DNA of 37,470 bases from DAOVQB01 sp023128935 (lineage in GTDB: Bacteria > Eisenbacteria > RBG-16-71-46 > CAIMUX01 > WJJG01): positions 1-37,470 of the forward strand of contig DAOVQB010000020.1 in NCBI GenBank assembly GCA_030628905.1. Reading direction: 5' to 3'. The stretch's first letter is position 1; every line of letters starts with the position of its first letter. Under the pieces are notes generated by a model. That model saw only the letters and a list, made by a program, of their open reading frames with translations. It made no database searches and was not told where the DNA came from. Positions 8,090 to 16,421 of the stretch are shown here, piece after piece. The translations under genes were made by a program, and so were the position numbers.

Positions 8090-8827
8090 ATGTTTTGCAC
8101 CGCTCAAGACCCGGAAGGCCGCAGCTTTGACCCAGAACTCGCGCGGATGATCGATCACACCCTGCTGCGACCGGAGGCCACCGCCGGGCAGATCCGCGCC
8201 CTGTGCCAGGAGACGAGCACATACGGGTTTGCGTCTGTCTGCATCCATCCCCTTTGGGTTCCCTTGGCCACAGAAACACTGGCCGGCACGAACCCCCCGC
8301 ACAATGCGCCTACGCAAGATGCTGGCAGGGCAACCGGCGGTGGACTGGCGGTCTGCACCGTCGTCGGCTTTCCCCACGGCGCGCAGCCGGCCGACGTCAA
8401 GGCCTTCGAGGCGGAGCTGGCGGTCCGGCAGGGTGCCGGTGAGATTGACATGGTGATCCCGATCGGGGCACTCAAGCAGGGCGATCACTCGGAAGTGGCG
8501 CGTCACATCGAGCGCGTTATAGCGGCCTGTCAGAGCGAAGCATTGGTCAAGGTCATCATTGAAACCTGCCTGTTGTCGGATCAGGAGAAGCGCCAAGCCT
8601 GCCGGATTGCAGCCGATTGCGGTGCAGCCTTCGTCAAGACCTCCACCGGATTCTCATCGGGCGGGGCTACGGAAAGCGATGTGCAGCTCATGCGGGAGGC
8701 TGTCGGGCCCAATTGCGGTGTCAAGGCAGCCGGCGGCATCCGCGACCGTGAAACGGCGCTGCGCATGATCCGCGCCGGCGCCAACCGCATCGGGACCAGC
8801 GCGGGGCCGGCCTTGATCCTCCTATAG
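8090..8827 (+). CDS. deoC: Deoxyribose-phosphate aldolase DeoC
   Basis: DeoC splits 2-deoxyribose 5-phosphate into glyceraldehyde 3-phosphate and acetaldehyde, feeding deoxynucleoside sugar into glycolysis. The 245-residue protein shows IDHTLLRPEAT, VVGFPHG, GAGEIDMVIPIGAL (catalytic Asp near 120), FVKTSTGFSSGGAT with the Schiff-base Lys183, and GVKAAGGIRDRETALRMI with the second catalytic Lys212. A stretch of about 18 residues (66-83, rich in Gly, Asn and Pro) between the third helix and the next strand looks like an insertion relative to the compact family form. The ATG at 8090 follows AGGGAGG at 4 bases. The cdd-like and deoC genes next to each other suggest nucleoside catabolism. Confidence 0.95.
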   Translation: MFCTAQDPEGRSFDPELARMIDHTLLRPEATAGQIRALCQETSTYGFASVCIHPLWVPLATETLAGTNPPHNAPTQDAGRATGGGLAVCTVVGFPHGAQPADVKAFEAELAVRQGAGEIDMVIPIGALKQGDHSEVARHIERVIAACQSEALVKVIIETCLLSDQEKRQACRIAADCGAAFVKTSTGFSSGGATESDVQLMREAVGPNCGVKAAGGIRDRETALRMIRAGANRIGTSAGPALILL

Positions 8828-8853
8828 GTGAGACCGCTGCCTCATTCGCCGTC

Positions 8854-8883
8854 TTGACCGACCCCTTGCAGCGTTGCTAGAGT
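8854..8883 (+). promoter_or_regulatory. Candidate sigma-70-type promoter for the surface-protein operon
   Basis: TTGACC (8854-8859) and TAGAGT (8878-8883) are separated by 18 bases in the 104-base gap between deoC and the receptor gene. The -35 matches 5 of 6 consensus bases and the -10 matches 4 of 6. Its position 49 bases before the ATG at 8932 is suitable. Promoter consensus in this lineage is unknown, so this is a candidate only. Confidence 0.35.
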
Positions 8884-8931
8884 CGCCCGGAGCATGGTCC
8901 TGGGGCTTTCTTTCCCTTGTCAGGCAAGAGG

Positions 8932-11900
8932 ATGACAAACCGCAACCATGGAGTCTGCCGGCGCGCGGCGAGCGCGGCGTCGCGACCTGCATCCGGCGGC
9001 ACGGGACCGTGTGGGCCGGCTAGGCATTACACTGCCACCGCTCTGACCTGCTGGTTGCTGATGACCGCGCTTTTACTGTGGAGCTGCGGAGCACTCGCCC
9101 AGGACCAAGACAAAGCACATCCCTCCACGCTTCCCACTGCCGGGCAGACCCCAGGAGCCGATGCTCAAACGGTCTCCCCCGCCTGCGTGGCAGGCCTCGT
9201 TCTGGCAGCGGCCTCTGGGAAGCCCCTGGTGTCCGCCAACATCGGCATCGCCGGCACGCGCATGGGAGCCGCTTCGCAGAGCGATGGAACCTTCTTCATC
9301 GGCAGGATACCGCCTGGGTCCCAGACAGTTGTGGTGAGCTTCCTGGGTTATAAACTGATCGAAGAGGCCGTCGAGTTGCTCCCCGGAGAAACCATCCACC
9401 TCACCTTCCACCTGGAGGAGACGATCGTGGGGCAGATCGATCCGATCACCGTCACCGCCGAGCGGCCGATGATCGACGTGACCAAGACCTCCACAGCCCA
9501 CACCCTGCATGCCAGTGATCTCGAAGAAATGGTCACTCAGACTCCCACGATTGATGAGGTCGTTGCCCAGCAGCCGGGTGTGATCAAGGATGGTGATCAG
9601 CTGCATTTCCGTGGCGGCCGGTCGGACGAAAGCCTCTTTATCGTCGACGGAGTCAAGGTCAAGGACCTGCTTTCCGGGCAATCTTCGGGCAATGAGGTTT
9701 CCGCCCGGGCGGCCCAGGAAGTCAACGTCGTCACCGGGGGGTTCGAGGCCCGCTTCAGCCAGGCGATGTCCGGCGTCATTGACACGCGCCTCAAGGAAGG
9801 TACGCGTCACTGGCGGGGGGCACTCAGTTACGACACCGATGCATTGACTGACACAAAGAATCTGCACCATATCTATGGAGAGCTGGGTGGTCCGAACATC
9901 CCACTGGCTGGCCTGCTGAGACTCCTTGGCAACGACCATCCATCAGTTACTTTCTTCGCCAGCCTCTCGACGGATTTCTCTGATGGCTATCTACCGGGGA
10001 TACGCGATCTCCATGGCAACAATAAGCTCCGCCCCTCAATCGAAGACCGGTTCCTGGGCACGACATTCACCTACGGGCATTTCTTCTGCCCCCGCGCCTC
10101 CAACAGCTGGCGAGCCATTTATAAGACCGCATGGAAGATCAATGCGGACAACAAGTTGGCATTCTCCTGGACCAAGACGCTCACCTTCATGCAGGACTGG
10201 GGATCTCCGGACATCGGCGACATCGACCGCAATGTCAACCGTTTCCCCTGGGCATGGGCTCAGCGGATGGACCATCACTACACCATCTCCAAGGACACCA
10301 ACATCCTCAGCCTGATCTGGAACCGCACCCTCGGACTCAACACCCGCACCAGCCTACAGATCTGGCGCTGTTACATGGGCAGGCACAGTGACGTCGCCGG
10401 GAAGAACTGGCTCGACTATGACTATGAGTCCAAGGACAGTGATTTGCTGCCGGAGGATGACACGCCCTACTTCGTCGATGTTGGGGATGCATCTCGATGG
10501 CAGGACCAACATGTTATCGTCTGGGGCGCGCGCAATGACTGGCAATACCAAGCCGGACGGCATGCTTTCTCCTGGGGACTATCGGCTGAATATCATGACG
10601 TTCAGTATTTCAGGATGGATACACGTTCCATCAATGTTGGCGATCCTGACCCTGAATCGCCCAACTACGTCCCGCCAGACGAGGAACGTCGACTTGGAAC
10701 CGAATTCGATCTCTTCCACGTCACGCCCAACGCGGGAAACCTCTACGCGCAGGACCTCTTCTCCTATGAGGGGCTCGCCACGAACCTCGGATTCGTATGC
10801 GACTACTGGTTTCCCGGCAAGCAGGTGGAGCGCGCCATGGAAGCCGGCACCCAGCCCCACATGACTCCGGGACTCCGCCGGCAGTACTATGAGGGAACCC
10901 GCGAGCTGTTTGGCAGACGATACAAGAGCCACGTCAGCCCACGCATCGGAGTATCGTTTCCCATCAATGAGCGCGCGCACCTCTTCTTCAGCTACGGCCA
11001 TTACAGCCAGCGCCCTCCATACTATTATGTCTATGCCAAGACCAACTCCCAATCCGGCGAGGAGTACCCTCAGCTGGGGAACCCCGCTCTGAATGCCAAG
11101 ATCTCGGTCCAGTATGAACTGGGCACTGGTTACCAGTTCAGCGACGTGGCAGCAGCCAAGGCCACTGTCTTCTGGAAAGACATGTACGATTACCCCACGG
11201 GCATGCGCATCACGCTCGACGAGCGGGCCACGCGACGCAGCAACTTCTACATGTATTGGAATATGGATTATGCCCGCTCGCGCGGCATAGAGTTCAGCTT
11301 CCGCCGCAGGCGCCAGGGATTCTGGTCGAGCTCGTTTTCGTATACATACTCCGTTGCCAAGGGCAAGAGTTCGGATCCCAATAAGAGCAAGCTGATCCAG
11401 GAATCGGGTGGTGATTCCCGCGAAACCGATCTGGGAGAGGAGTATCTCTGGTGGAATCGCCCCCACAAGCTGACTGCGCGCTTGTCGCTGAAGGTCAAGC
11501 AACGCGAGGATCCGCCTATCTGGCTGGGTCTTGGGTTGCCAGGCGATTTCACAGCAGATCTATACTATATGATTCGGTCCGGTCGGCCCTACACGCCGAT
11601 CAACGAGTTCGGCGAGGACACAGGCGACAAACTGTCGGAAAACGGGCCGGTGGACATGACCTGCGATTTTATACTGCGCAAGGGATTCCGCATTGCAGGC
11701 CGCAGGCTCGAAGCAGCACTGAAAATCTACAACATCTTCGATTACCGGAACGTACGGGACTTTGACCACGTTACCGGAGAACCCTACCAGTTGGGCAAGG
11801 GGGAACTTACGAGCGTTACGGAAAACCCGGCCAATCTCGATCTTCCTGATGACGAACTCGTCGCCATCTACTGTGACGAAACCGGCAAGGACCCCAGCAA

Positions 11901-12015
11901 GGAAAAGGCCGAGGAGATCCGCAGATTCATCATCTCCAACGTGTACAAATACAGTAACCCCGCCTACGAGGGCCCCCCGCGAACGATTCGGATTGGACTG
12001 AGCTATGCATGGTAG
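8932..12015 (+). CDS. TonB-dependent-receptor-like outer-membrane protein with carboxypeptidase regulatory domain
   Basis: This 1027-residue protein has four parts. A long N-terminal signal region has its hydrophobic core around residues 33-52 and an ALAQ cut site. A carboxypeptidase-regulatory-like Ig domain (about 82-160) contains SDGTFFIGRIPPGSQTVVV. A TonB plug domain (about 175-290) contains ITVTAERP, LHFRGGRSDESLFIVDGV and VNVVTGGFEARFSQAMSGVI. The remainder is a barrel rich in alternating and aromatic residues that ends in IRIGLSYAW, a terminal aromatic as expected for an outer-membrane barrel. The ligand is unknown. Such proteins in FCB bacteria import glycans or metals, or serve as structural surface parts. 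The next gene overlaps its end by 11 bases, so the two are probably translationally coupled. The exact start is uncertain (TTG at 8917 or ATG at 8932). Confidence 0.87.
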   Translation: MTNRNHGVCRRAASAASRPASGGTGPCGPARHYTATALTCWLLMTALLLWSCGALAQDQDKAHPSTLPTAGQTPGADAQTVSPACVAGLVLAAASGKPLVSANIGIAGTRMGAASQSDGTFFIGRIPPGSQTVVVSFLGYKLIEEAVELLPGETIHLTFHLEETIVGQIDPITVTAERPMIDVTKTSTAHTLHASDLEEMVTQTPTIDEVVAQQPGVIKDGDQLHFRGGRSDESLFIVDGVKVKDLLSGQSSGNEVSARAAQEVNVVTGGFEARFSQAMSGVIDTRLKEGTRHWRGALSYDTDALTDTKNLHHIYGELGGPNIPLAGLLRLLGNDHPSVTFFASLSTDFSDGYLPGIRDLHGNNKLRPSIEDRFLGTTFTYGHFFCPRASNSWRAIYKTAWKINADNKLAFSWTKTLTFMQDWGSPDIGDIDRNVNRFPWAWAQRMDHHYTISKDTNILSLIWNRTLGLNTRTSLQIWRCYMGRHSDVAGKNWLDYDYESKDSDLLPEDDTPYFVDVGDASRWQDQHVIVWGARNDWQYQAGRHAFSWGLSAEYHDVQYFRMDTRSINVGDPDPESPNYVPPDEERRLGTEFDLFHVTPNAGNLYAQDLFSYEGLATNLGFVCDYWFPGKQVERAMEAGTQPHMTPGLRRQYYEGTRELFGRRYKSHVSPRIGVSFPINERAHLFFSYGHYSQRPPYYYVYAKTNSQSGEEYPQLGNPALNAKISVQYELGTGYQFSDVAAAKATVFWKDMYDYPTGMRITLDERATRRSNFYMYWNMDYARSRGIEFSFRRRRQGFWSSSFSYTYSVAKGKSSDPNKSKLIQESGGDSRETDLGEEYLWWNRPHKLTARLSLKVKQREDPPIWLGLGLPGDFTADLYYMIRSGRPYTPINEFGEDTGDKLSENGPVDMTCDFILRKGFRIAGRRLEAALKIYNIFDYRNVRDFDHVTGEPYQLGKGELTSVTENPANLDLPDDELVAIYCDETGKDPSKEKAEEIRRFIISNVYKYSNPAYEGPPRTIRIGLSYAW

Positions 12016-13027
12016 CTCACTGAGAGGGTCGTCCGCGAAACTCACGGCCGCCTGCGCGGCTGCTGTGCTGCTGTCCCTGAGCATCCCACCCGCTGAAGCC
12101 GGATCTGAACTGGGCAGTCAGCGTGTGGGCACATCCTCTGGAGTCTTTCTAAAGGTTCCCATCGATGCCCGCTCCAGCGCCATGGCTGGAGCGACTACAT
12201 CAAGCATCTCCGGGCCGGCAGCAATGTTCGTCAACCCGGCAGGATTGGGCCTCGAACACGACCGCGCAGCTCTGCTTTCCGGCATTCGCTACGTGGCCGA
12301 TATTCCCATGGGCGCCACGGCCATCGCTCTTCCCATCCGTCGGCTCGGAGGCTCACTGGGACTTGCGATCTCAGGCGTTTTTGCGGAGATGGATGAGACC
12401 GACGAGTACCACCCGCTTGGCACTGGGCGGAGCTTCTCCTATTCCGCCTGGGCCCTAGCCGTTGGGTTTTCGCGACCTCTCACCGACAAGCTCAGCTGCG
12501 GGGCTTCTGTGAAGCTGTTTTCTGAGAACCTGGCCACGGAGATAGGAGGCACCAGCCTGATGCCGGTGATGCTGGACGCCGGGGCGATCTACTATGTCGG
12601 CTATCGCGATGCGCGCATCGGCATTGCCATCAACAATTTTGGGCCCGATCTACGGCCTGCCGGTCAATACACCAGCCGGCGCACGGGTTCGGAGATGCGC
12701 TATGGCAGTTTCTCCCCCCCCACCCTGTTCCGCTTCGGCTTCAGCATCGATCCCGTGCAGAGCGAGCATATCCGGACCTTGATGTCGATTGACATGGGAC
12801 ACCTGGCAGACAATCAGGAGGCCATTCGCCTCGCAGGGGAGGCCATCTTAGAAGATCATTTTGTTGTTCGCGCGGGGTACGACTTCTCGGCAGATGCTTT
12901 CAAGTTCAACGGCGGCTTTGGCGCTCTGATGGCAGTCAACGGGGGCATCCTCCGAGTTGACTATTCGTATTCCGACGGCGGCGACTTCGGTCAGGTCCAC
13001 CGGTGGACGGTAACGGTACCCTGGTAG
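12005..13027 (+). CDS. PorV/PorQ-type outer-membrane protein (UPF0164-like)
   Basis: The 340-residue protein has a signal peptide ending near PPAEAGS. It then has the N-terminal pattern FLKVPIDARSSAMAGATT ... AAMFVNPAGLGL, which is characteristic of PorV/PorQ and UPF0164 barrels of the FadL-like superfamily. The rest is beta-rich and ends in the aromatic WTVTVPW. In type IX secretion PorV carries C-terminally sorted cargo from the translocon to the attachment complex. Relatives occur widely in FCB bacteria without a known pathway. The gene overlaps the receptor gene and lies two genes upstream of a protein with a sorting-type C-terminus, which supports a cargo-handling role. No translocon (SprA/Sov) gene is in the window. 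A C8 run occurs at 12714-12721. Confidence 0.82.
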   Translation: MHGSSLRGSSAKLTAACAAAVLLSLSIPPAEAGSELGSQRVGTSSGVFLKVPIDARSSAMAGATTSSISGPAAMFVNPAGLGLEHDRAALLSGIRYVADIPMGATAIALPIRRLGGSLGLAISGVFAEMDETDEYHPLGTGRSFSYSAWALAVGFSRPLTDKLSCGASVKLFSENLATEIGGTSLMPVMLDAGAIYYVGYRDARIGIAINNFGPDLRPAGQYTSRRTGSEMRYGSFSPPTLFRFGFSIDPVQSEHIRTLMSIDMGHLADNQEAIRLAGEAILEDHFVVRAGYDFSADAFKFNGGFGALMAVNGGILRVDYSYSDGGDFGQVHRWTVTVPW

Positions 13028-13092
13028 AGTCACCTTCCCGAGCGGGAAGGAAATGGCTTAGCGAGCGGCATAGCTGCATGGGGAATAAGAAC

Positions 13093-14109
13093 ATGCAACC
13101 TCGGCCCCGGGAATTGATACGCAACTGGCAGAGCTGCTACGACAGGAGCGCGCACGCCCTCGCCTTACCATGCTCGCTCGCCCTGTTTGCCTGCCTGTTC
13201 GCCGGATGTGGGTCCGAGTTCGAGCTTCCCCCCCAACCTCCACCCTTGGAACTCCCTGAACCTGGCTACAATCTCCAGACGATTTGGCATGTGCCATCCC
13301 CAGGCGACATACTCATTCAGGGCTCCTACGTCCTTGTCATTGAGGAAAACCAACGACTCAGCAGCTACTACGCGCAGCGCAATACACCGGACCCCACTGA
13401 CATCATCTCCGAATTCACGGGCCTTATCCAGCCAACCCATCTCACCCTGGGACGGAACAGAGATTCCACGTTTGTGGTGGTTGCCGATGCCGGAGACATG
13501 CACTGCAAGATCTATCACTGGCAAGGTGGTGCTCCGCTCCACAGCTTCACCGACAGTCTGTGGGGCACTATTGGCGGGCTGGCGGCCGACGATGAGCTAA
13601 ACATCTATGTTGGCGATTCCCACAGGAGTGTAGTCAACGCCTATGACCGATGGGGCAACTTCCGGCATACAGTCACGAGCTACGGCACCGGAAGCGGCTA
13701 CGTGGTCTATCCTCACGGCCTGCACTACATGGAGACTGCTGGGAAGAAACGCACCCTACTCATTGCCGACACTGGAAAACACTGGGTTCAACGCCTCGAC
13801 CCCGCTGAAATCAACACGCCAACCGTTCTCATGCCGATCGGCATGACCGAAGATGAACTAAGCACCCCCATGGACGTGGCAGCTGGCACAGATGGGGAAT
13901 ATATCTATATCGCCAGTTCGGGACACGACCAAGTTCTCAGGTACAGGTTCGAGGGAACGCTCCAAGACACGGTCTATTCACCACTGACGATGACCAATGT
14001 GGTGCCCCCCATCCACGCGCCGTGCTTCATCTGCACCCAGGGGCCGCTGGTCTTCGTCAGTGATCCAGAGGAAAACCGCGTGGTGATCGTCAAGTATATG
14101 AGCGAGTAG
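13093..14109 (+). CDS. Putative lipoprotein with NHL-like beta-propeller
   Basis: The 338-residue reading has a signal sequence ending in LFAGC (Cys39), a plausible lipobox, followed by a short Pro-rich linker (LPPQPPPLELPEP). The rest consists of repeated units resembling NHL or six-bladed propeller blades, for example FVVVADAGDMHCKIYHW, NIYVGDSHRSVVNAYDRWG, LLIADTGKHWVQRLDP, YIYIASSGHDQVLRYRF and VFVSDPEENRVVIVKY. Such propellers bind proteins or glycans and are rarely enzymes. ATG 13093 is chosen because GGGGA lies 8 bases before it. An ATG at 13078 is the alternative. It follows the PorV-like gene by 65 bases and is probably anchored to the envelope as a partner of the receptor or the cargo. 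No specific function is assigned. Confidence 0.68.
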   Translation: MQPRPRELIRNWQSCYDRSAHALALPCSLALFACLFAGCGSEFELPPQPPPLELPEPGYNLQTIWHVPSPGDILIQGSYVLVIEENQRLSSYYAQRNTPDPTDIISEFTGLIQPTHLTLGRNRDSTFVVVADAGDMHCKIYHWQGGAPLHSFTDSLWGTIGGLAADDELNIYVGDSHRSVVNAYDRWGNFRHTVTSYGTGSGYVVYPHGLHYMETAGKKRTLLIADTGKHWVQRLDPAEINTPTVLMPIGMTEDELSTPMDVAAGTDGEYIYIASSGHDQVLRYRFEGTLQDTVYSPLTMTNVVPPIHAPCFICTQGPLVFVSDPEENRVVIVKYMSE

Positions 14110-14152
14110 CCCCCGGCTGCGGCGGTGGCTACCAGGCATGAGGACAGATTGC

Positions 14153-16264
14153 ATGGCCTTCAGAGCGCATGTTGAGAAAGGCACGCATCGCACTGGCGCC
14201 ACGGCGATTCTGCTGGGATTGCTGGCCCTAACGGGACACGCCGCCTGGAATCACCCGGCCAGGGAGGCCGGCTATCCACGCGAGCATTTCACACCCAACT
14301 CCAGCATGATCACTACGTCTGCACCCACACGCTTCCATGCCCCTGCCGGCGACGACACATTCTACATCCACCATGAGATTACCTCGGGAAATGCGATAGG
14401 TCTTTCCGTATACAGCAATGGCTTCTTCGGGAACAACCTCAAGTCACGCTCCCCCTCCATGGAGTATCCCGTCGGAAGTGAGCAAGAGCATCTCGTGCGC
14501 GCAGGGCTGTGGGTGGGCGGCCTCTACAGCGAGGATGGCTCCTTCGCCCTGGCAGAAACGCTTGTCTCCCACGCCACCGTTGATGGCTACGCAGGGAGTT
14601 CCTCAGACACAGAAAGCGAGTTCGCCCCGAAGCCCTTGGGATTCACGCAGCGCTCCACTCTGTTCAGCGATCCCTTCTGGTCTACCCGGGCCGAATCGGA
14701 GCAGGATCTGATCTGCCACTATATCGATGATCACTCCTATGGCGGACCCGATCACAAGCCTTTGCATGTTCGAGTCACCCAGTCCGTTTACCAGTTCAGC
14801 TTCGAGCCTTTCGATGCGATCATCATTATTGACTACACCATCACTAACGACGATTTGAACAATCCCATCTTTGATCTCTATGCAGGGTTCTACGCAGAGT
14901 TCGCATCGGGGTGGAAAGGCGGACATGAGGACTGGCCTCCCTCTGGATGGTTCAAGAGAAAGGACATTGCCTACAACGACTCATTGAGGCTCCTAACCGA
15001 ACGCCATTTCCTATTGGACGACGGCAATTGCCCCTCCTGGGCCGGTTATGCCCTGCTCGGAACACGCCCGGACACGATTGCCTCGAAAACCGTCTCCTTC
15101 AACTGGTGGGATTGGGACCCTGGCGGCATCTTCACGGACACTCCCAACACCGATCCCAAGCGCTATATCAAACTCAGCAACGCCGAGATCGATTATACGG
15201 GCGACTGTGAAGCCCCCAACAGCGACCCGGTGACGCTCCTTTCAGTCGGACCTCTGGGGAGTGAACCGTTCATTGCACCCGATGGGACGGAGCATCAGGT
15301 CCTCTGGGCAGGTGACAGCGTGAGCGTTGTCTTTGCGATGCTGGGAGGTATCCCCACTCCGCAAGTGGATCCGCCACGCACGGCGCAGGAGGACATTGCC
15401 TTCAACGCCAGCTGGGCGCAAACCTACTTCGATCTCGAGGGCGAGATCCCTCTGCCGCCCCCATCACCAAGGCTGCATGTCGAGGCCTCCCACTCCACAC
15501 TGAGCCTCTGGTGGGACAGGGGGCCATTTGCGTTCATTGATCCCAAGAGCGGGAAGGAGGATTTTGAGGGTTTCCGGGTTTATGTGAGTGAAGAGGGAAA
15601 GGCAGAGGGCTTCTGCCTGGTCGGTGAGTACGACATCATCGATACGGTGTTCTACAACACCGGCTTGGATGCCATTACACCTCAAGAACCTCTGCTCGTG
15701 ATGGAAGGAGGCACTCCCGTCACGTATGACTTCAAGTTGGATCTTCACGATCTCCGTGACGGGTTCAAATACTGGGTTTCCGTTACCAGTTTCGACACTG
15801 GCTCCCATGAGATCGCCCCCCTGGAATCCGGCATCGCCCAGAACCGGACCTTTGCCATCCCTGGCGCCAAGCGCGAGGAGGTCCCCGGGCAGAAGGTCAT
15901 TGTCTTTCCGAACCCCTACCGCGGAGACGCAGCCTGGGATGAGCCGCTCGACAGAGATCGCTATCTTTGGTTTGCGGGACTACCTCACCGTTGCGAGATC
16001 CGCATCTACAATTTGGCTGGGGATCTCATTCAGACCATCGACTTTGACGCAGACGAATACGGCGCCACAGACGTGCGGGGGATCTATGATCCAACCGACT
16101 CCTGGAACCCCGCTCGCGAGATTCCGGTGCTCTCCGGGGGTATGGCCGCATGGGACCTGACCACGCGCAAGGATCAGGCCGCTGCCACCGGGTTATATGT
16201 CTTCAGCGTGAAAGACCTTGAGACGGGCAAGGTTGAGCGAGGGAAATTCCTGATTATGAAGTAG
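14153..16264 (+). CDS. Large secreted protein with type IX/FlgD-like C-terminal domain
   Basis: This 703-residue protein has an N-terminal signal segment (TAILLGLLALTGHAAW). A long beta-rich middle part of no recognised family follows. A fibronectin-III-like section (about 445-575) contains SLWWDRG, FEGFRVYVSEE and GFKYWVSVTSFDTGSHE. The C-terminal domain (about 590-703) begins VIVFPNPYRGDA, continues with CEIRIYNLAGDLIQTI and ends GLYVFSVKDLETGKVERG plus FLIMK. This ending resembles the FlgD-Ig or type IX sorting domains of FCB bacteria. The ATG at 14153 has AGGA at 8 bases; an ATG at 14138 is possible. Placed in the operon with a PorV-like protein, it is the natural candidate cargo. Surface exposure is inferred, and its activity is unknown. 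Confidence 0.75.
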   Translation: MAFRAHVEKGTHRTGATAILLGLLALTGHAAWNHPAREAGYPREHFTPNSSMITTSAPTRFHAPAGDDTFYIHHEITSGNAIGLSVYSNGFFGNNLKSRSPSMEYPVGSEQEHLVRAGLWVGGLYSEDGSFALAETLVSHATVDGYAGSSSDTESEFAPKPLGFTQRSTLFSDPFWSTRAESEQDLICHYIDDHSYGGPDHKPLHVRVTQSVYQFSFEPFDAIIIIDYTITNDDLNNPIFDLYAGFYAEFASGWKGGHEDWPPSGWFKRKDIAYNDSLRLLTERHFLLDDGNCPSWAGYALLGTRPDTIASKTVSFNWWDWDPGGIFTDTPNTDPKRYIKLSNAEIDYTGDCEAPNSDPVTLLSVGPLGSEPFIAPDGTEHQVLWAGDSVSVVFAMLGGIPTPQVDPPRTAQEDIAFNASWAQTYFDLEGEIPLPPPSPRLHVEASHSTLSLWWDRGPFAFIDPKSGKEDFEGFRVYVSEEGKAEGFCLVGEYDIIDTVFYNTGLDAITPQEPLLVMEGGTPVTYDFKLDLHDLRDGFKYWVSVTSFDTGSHEIAPLESGIAQNRTFAIPGAKREEVPGQKVIVFPNPYRGDAAWDEPLDRDRYLWFAGLPHRCEIRIYNLAGDLIQTIDFDADEYGATDVRGIYDPTDSWNPAREIPVLSGGMAAWDLTTRKDQAAATGLYVFSVKDLETGKVERGKFLIMK

Positions 16265-16421
16265 CCTTCCCTATTAGGAAGCAGGGCCCTTATACAGCAA
16301 ATATGCATCCCATTCATAGAGAAGGCGGGGCCATACAGAGAGAAGGTGCAGCCCATCCTGATACCGGCTGACTTGTTCAACATGCAGGCATTCAGGCAGA
16401 CAGCCAGCGGGAGATGATCTG

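Noticed and set aside
10579..11502. A 307-codon minus-strand frame opposite the receptor gene
   Set aside because: It is an antisense shadow within a barrel-coding region, with no start signal or family match.
16266..16281. Possible terminator CTTCC-N6-GGAAG after the secreted protein gene
   Set aside because: The stem is only 5 bases, with no U-tract, and the next gene of the same operon follows.
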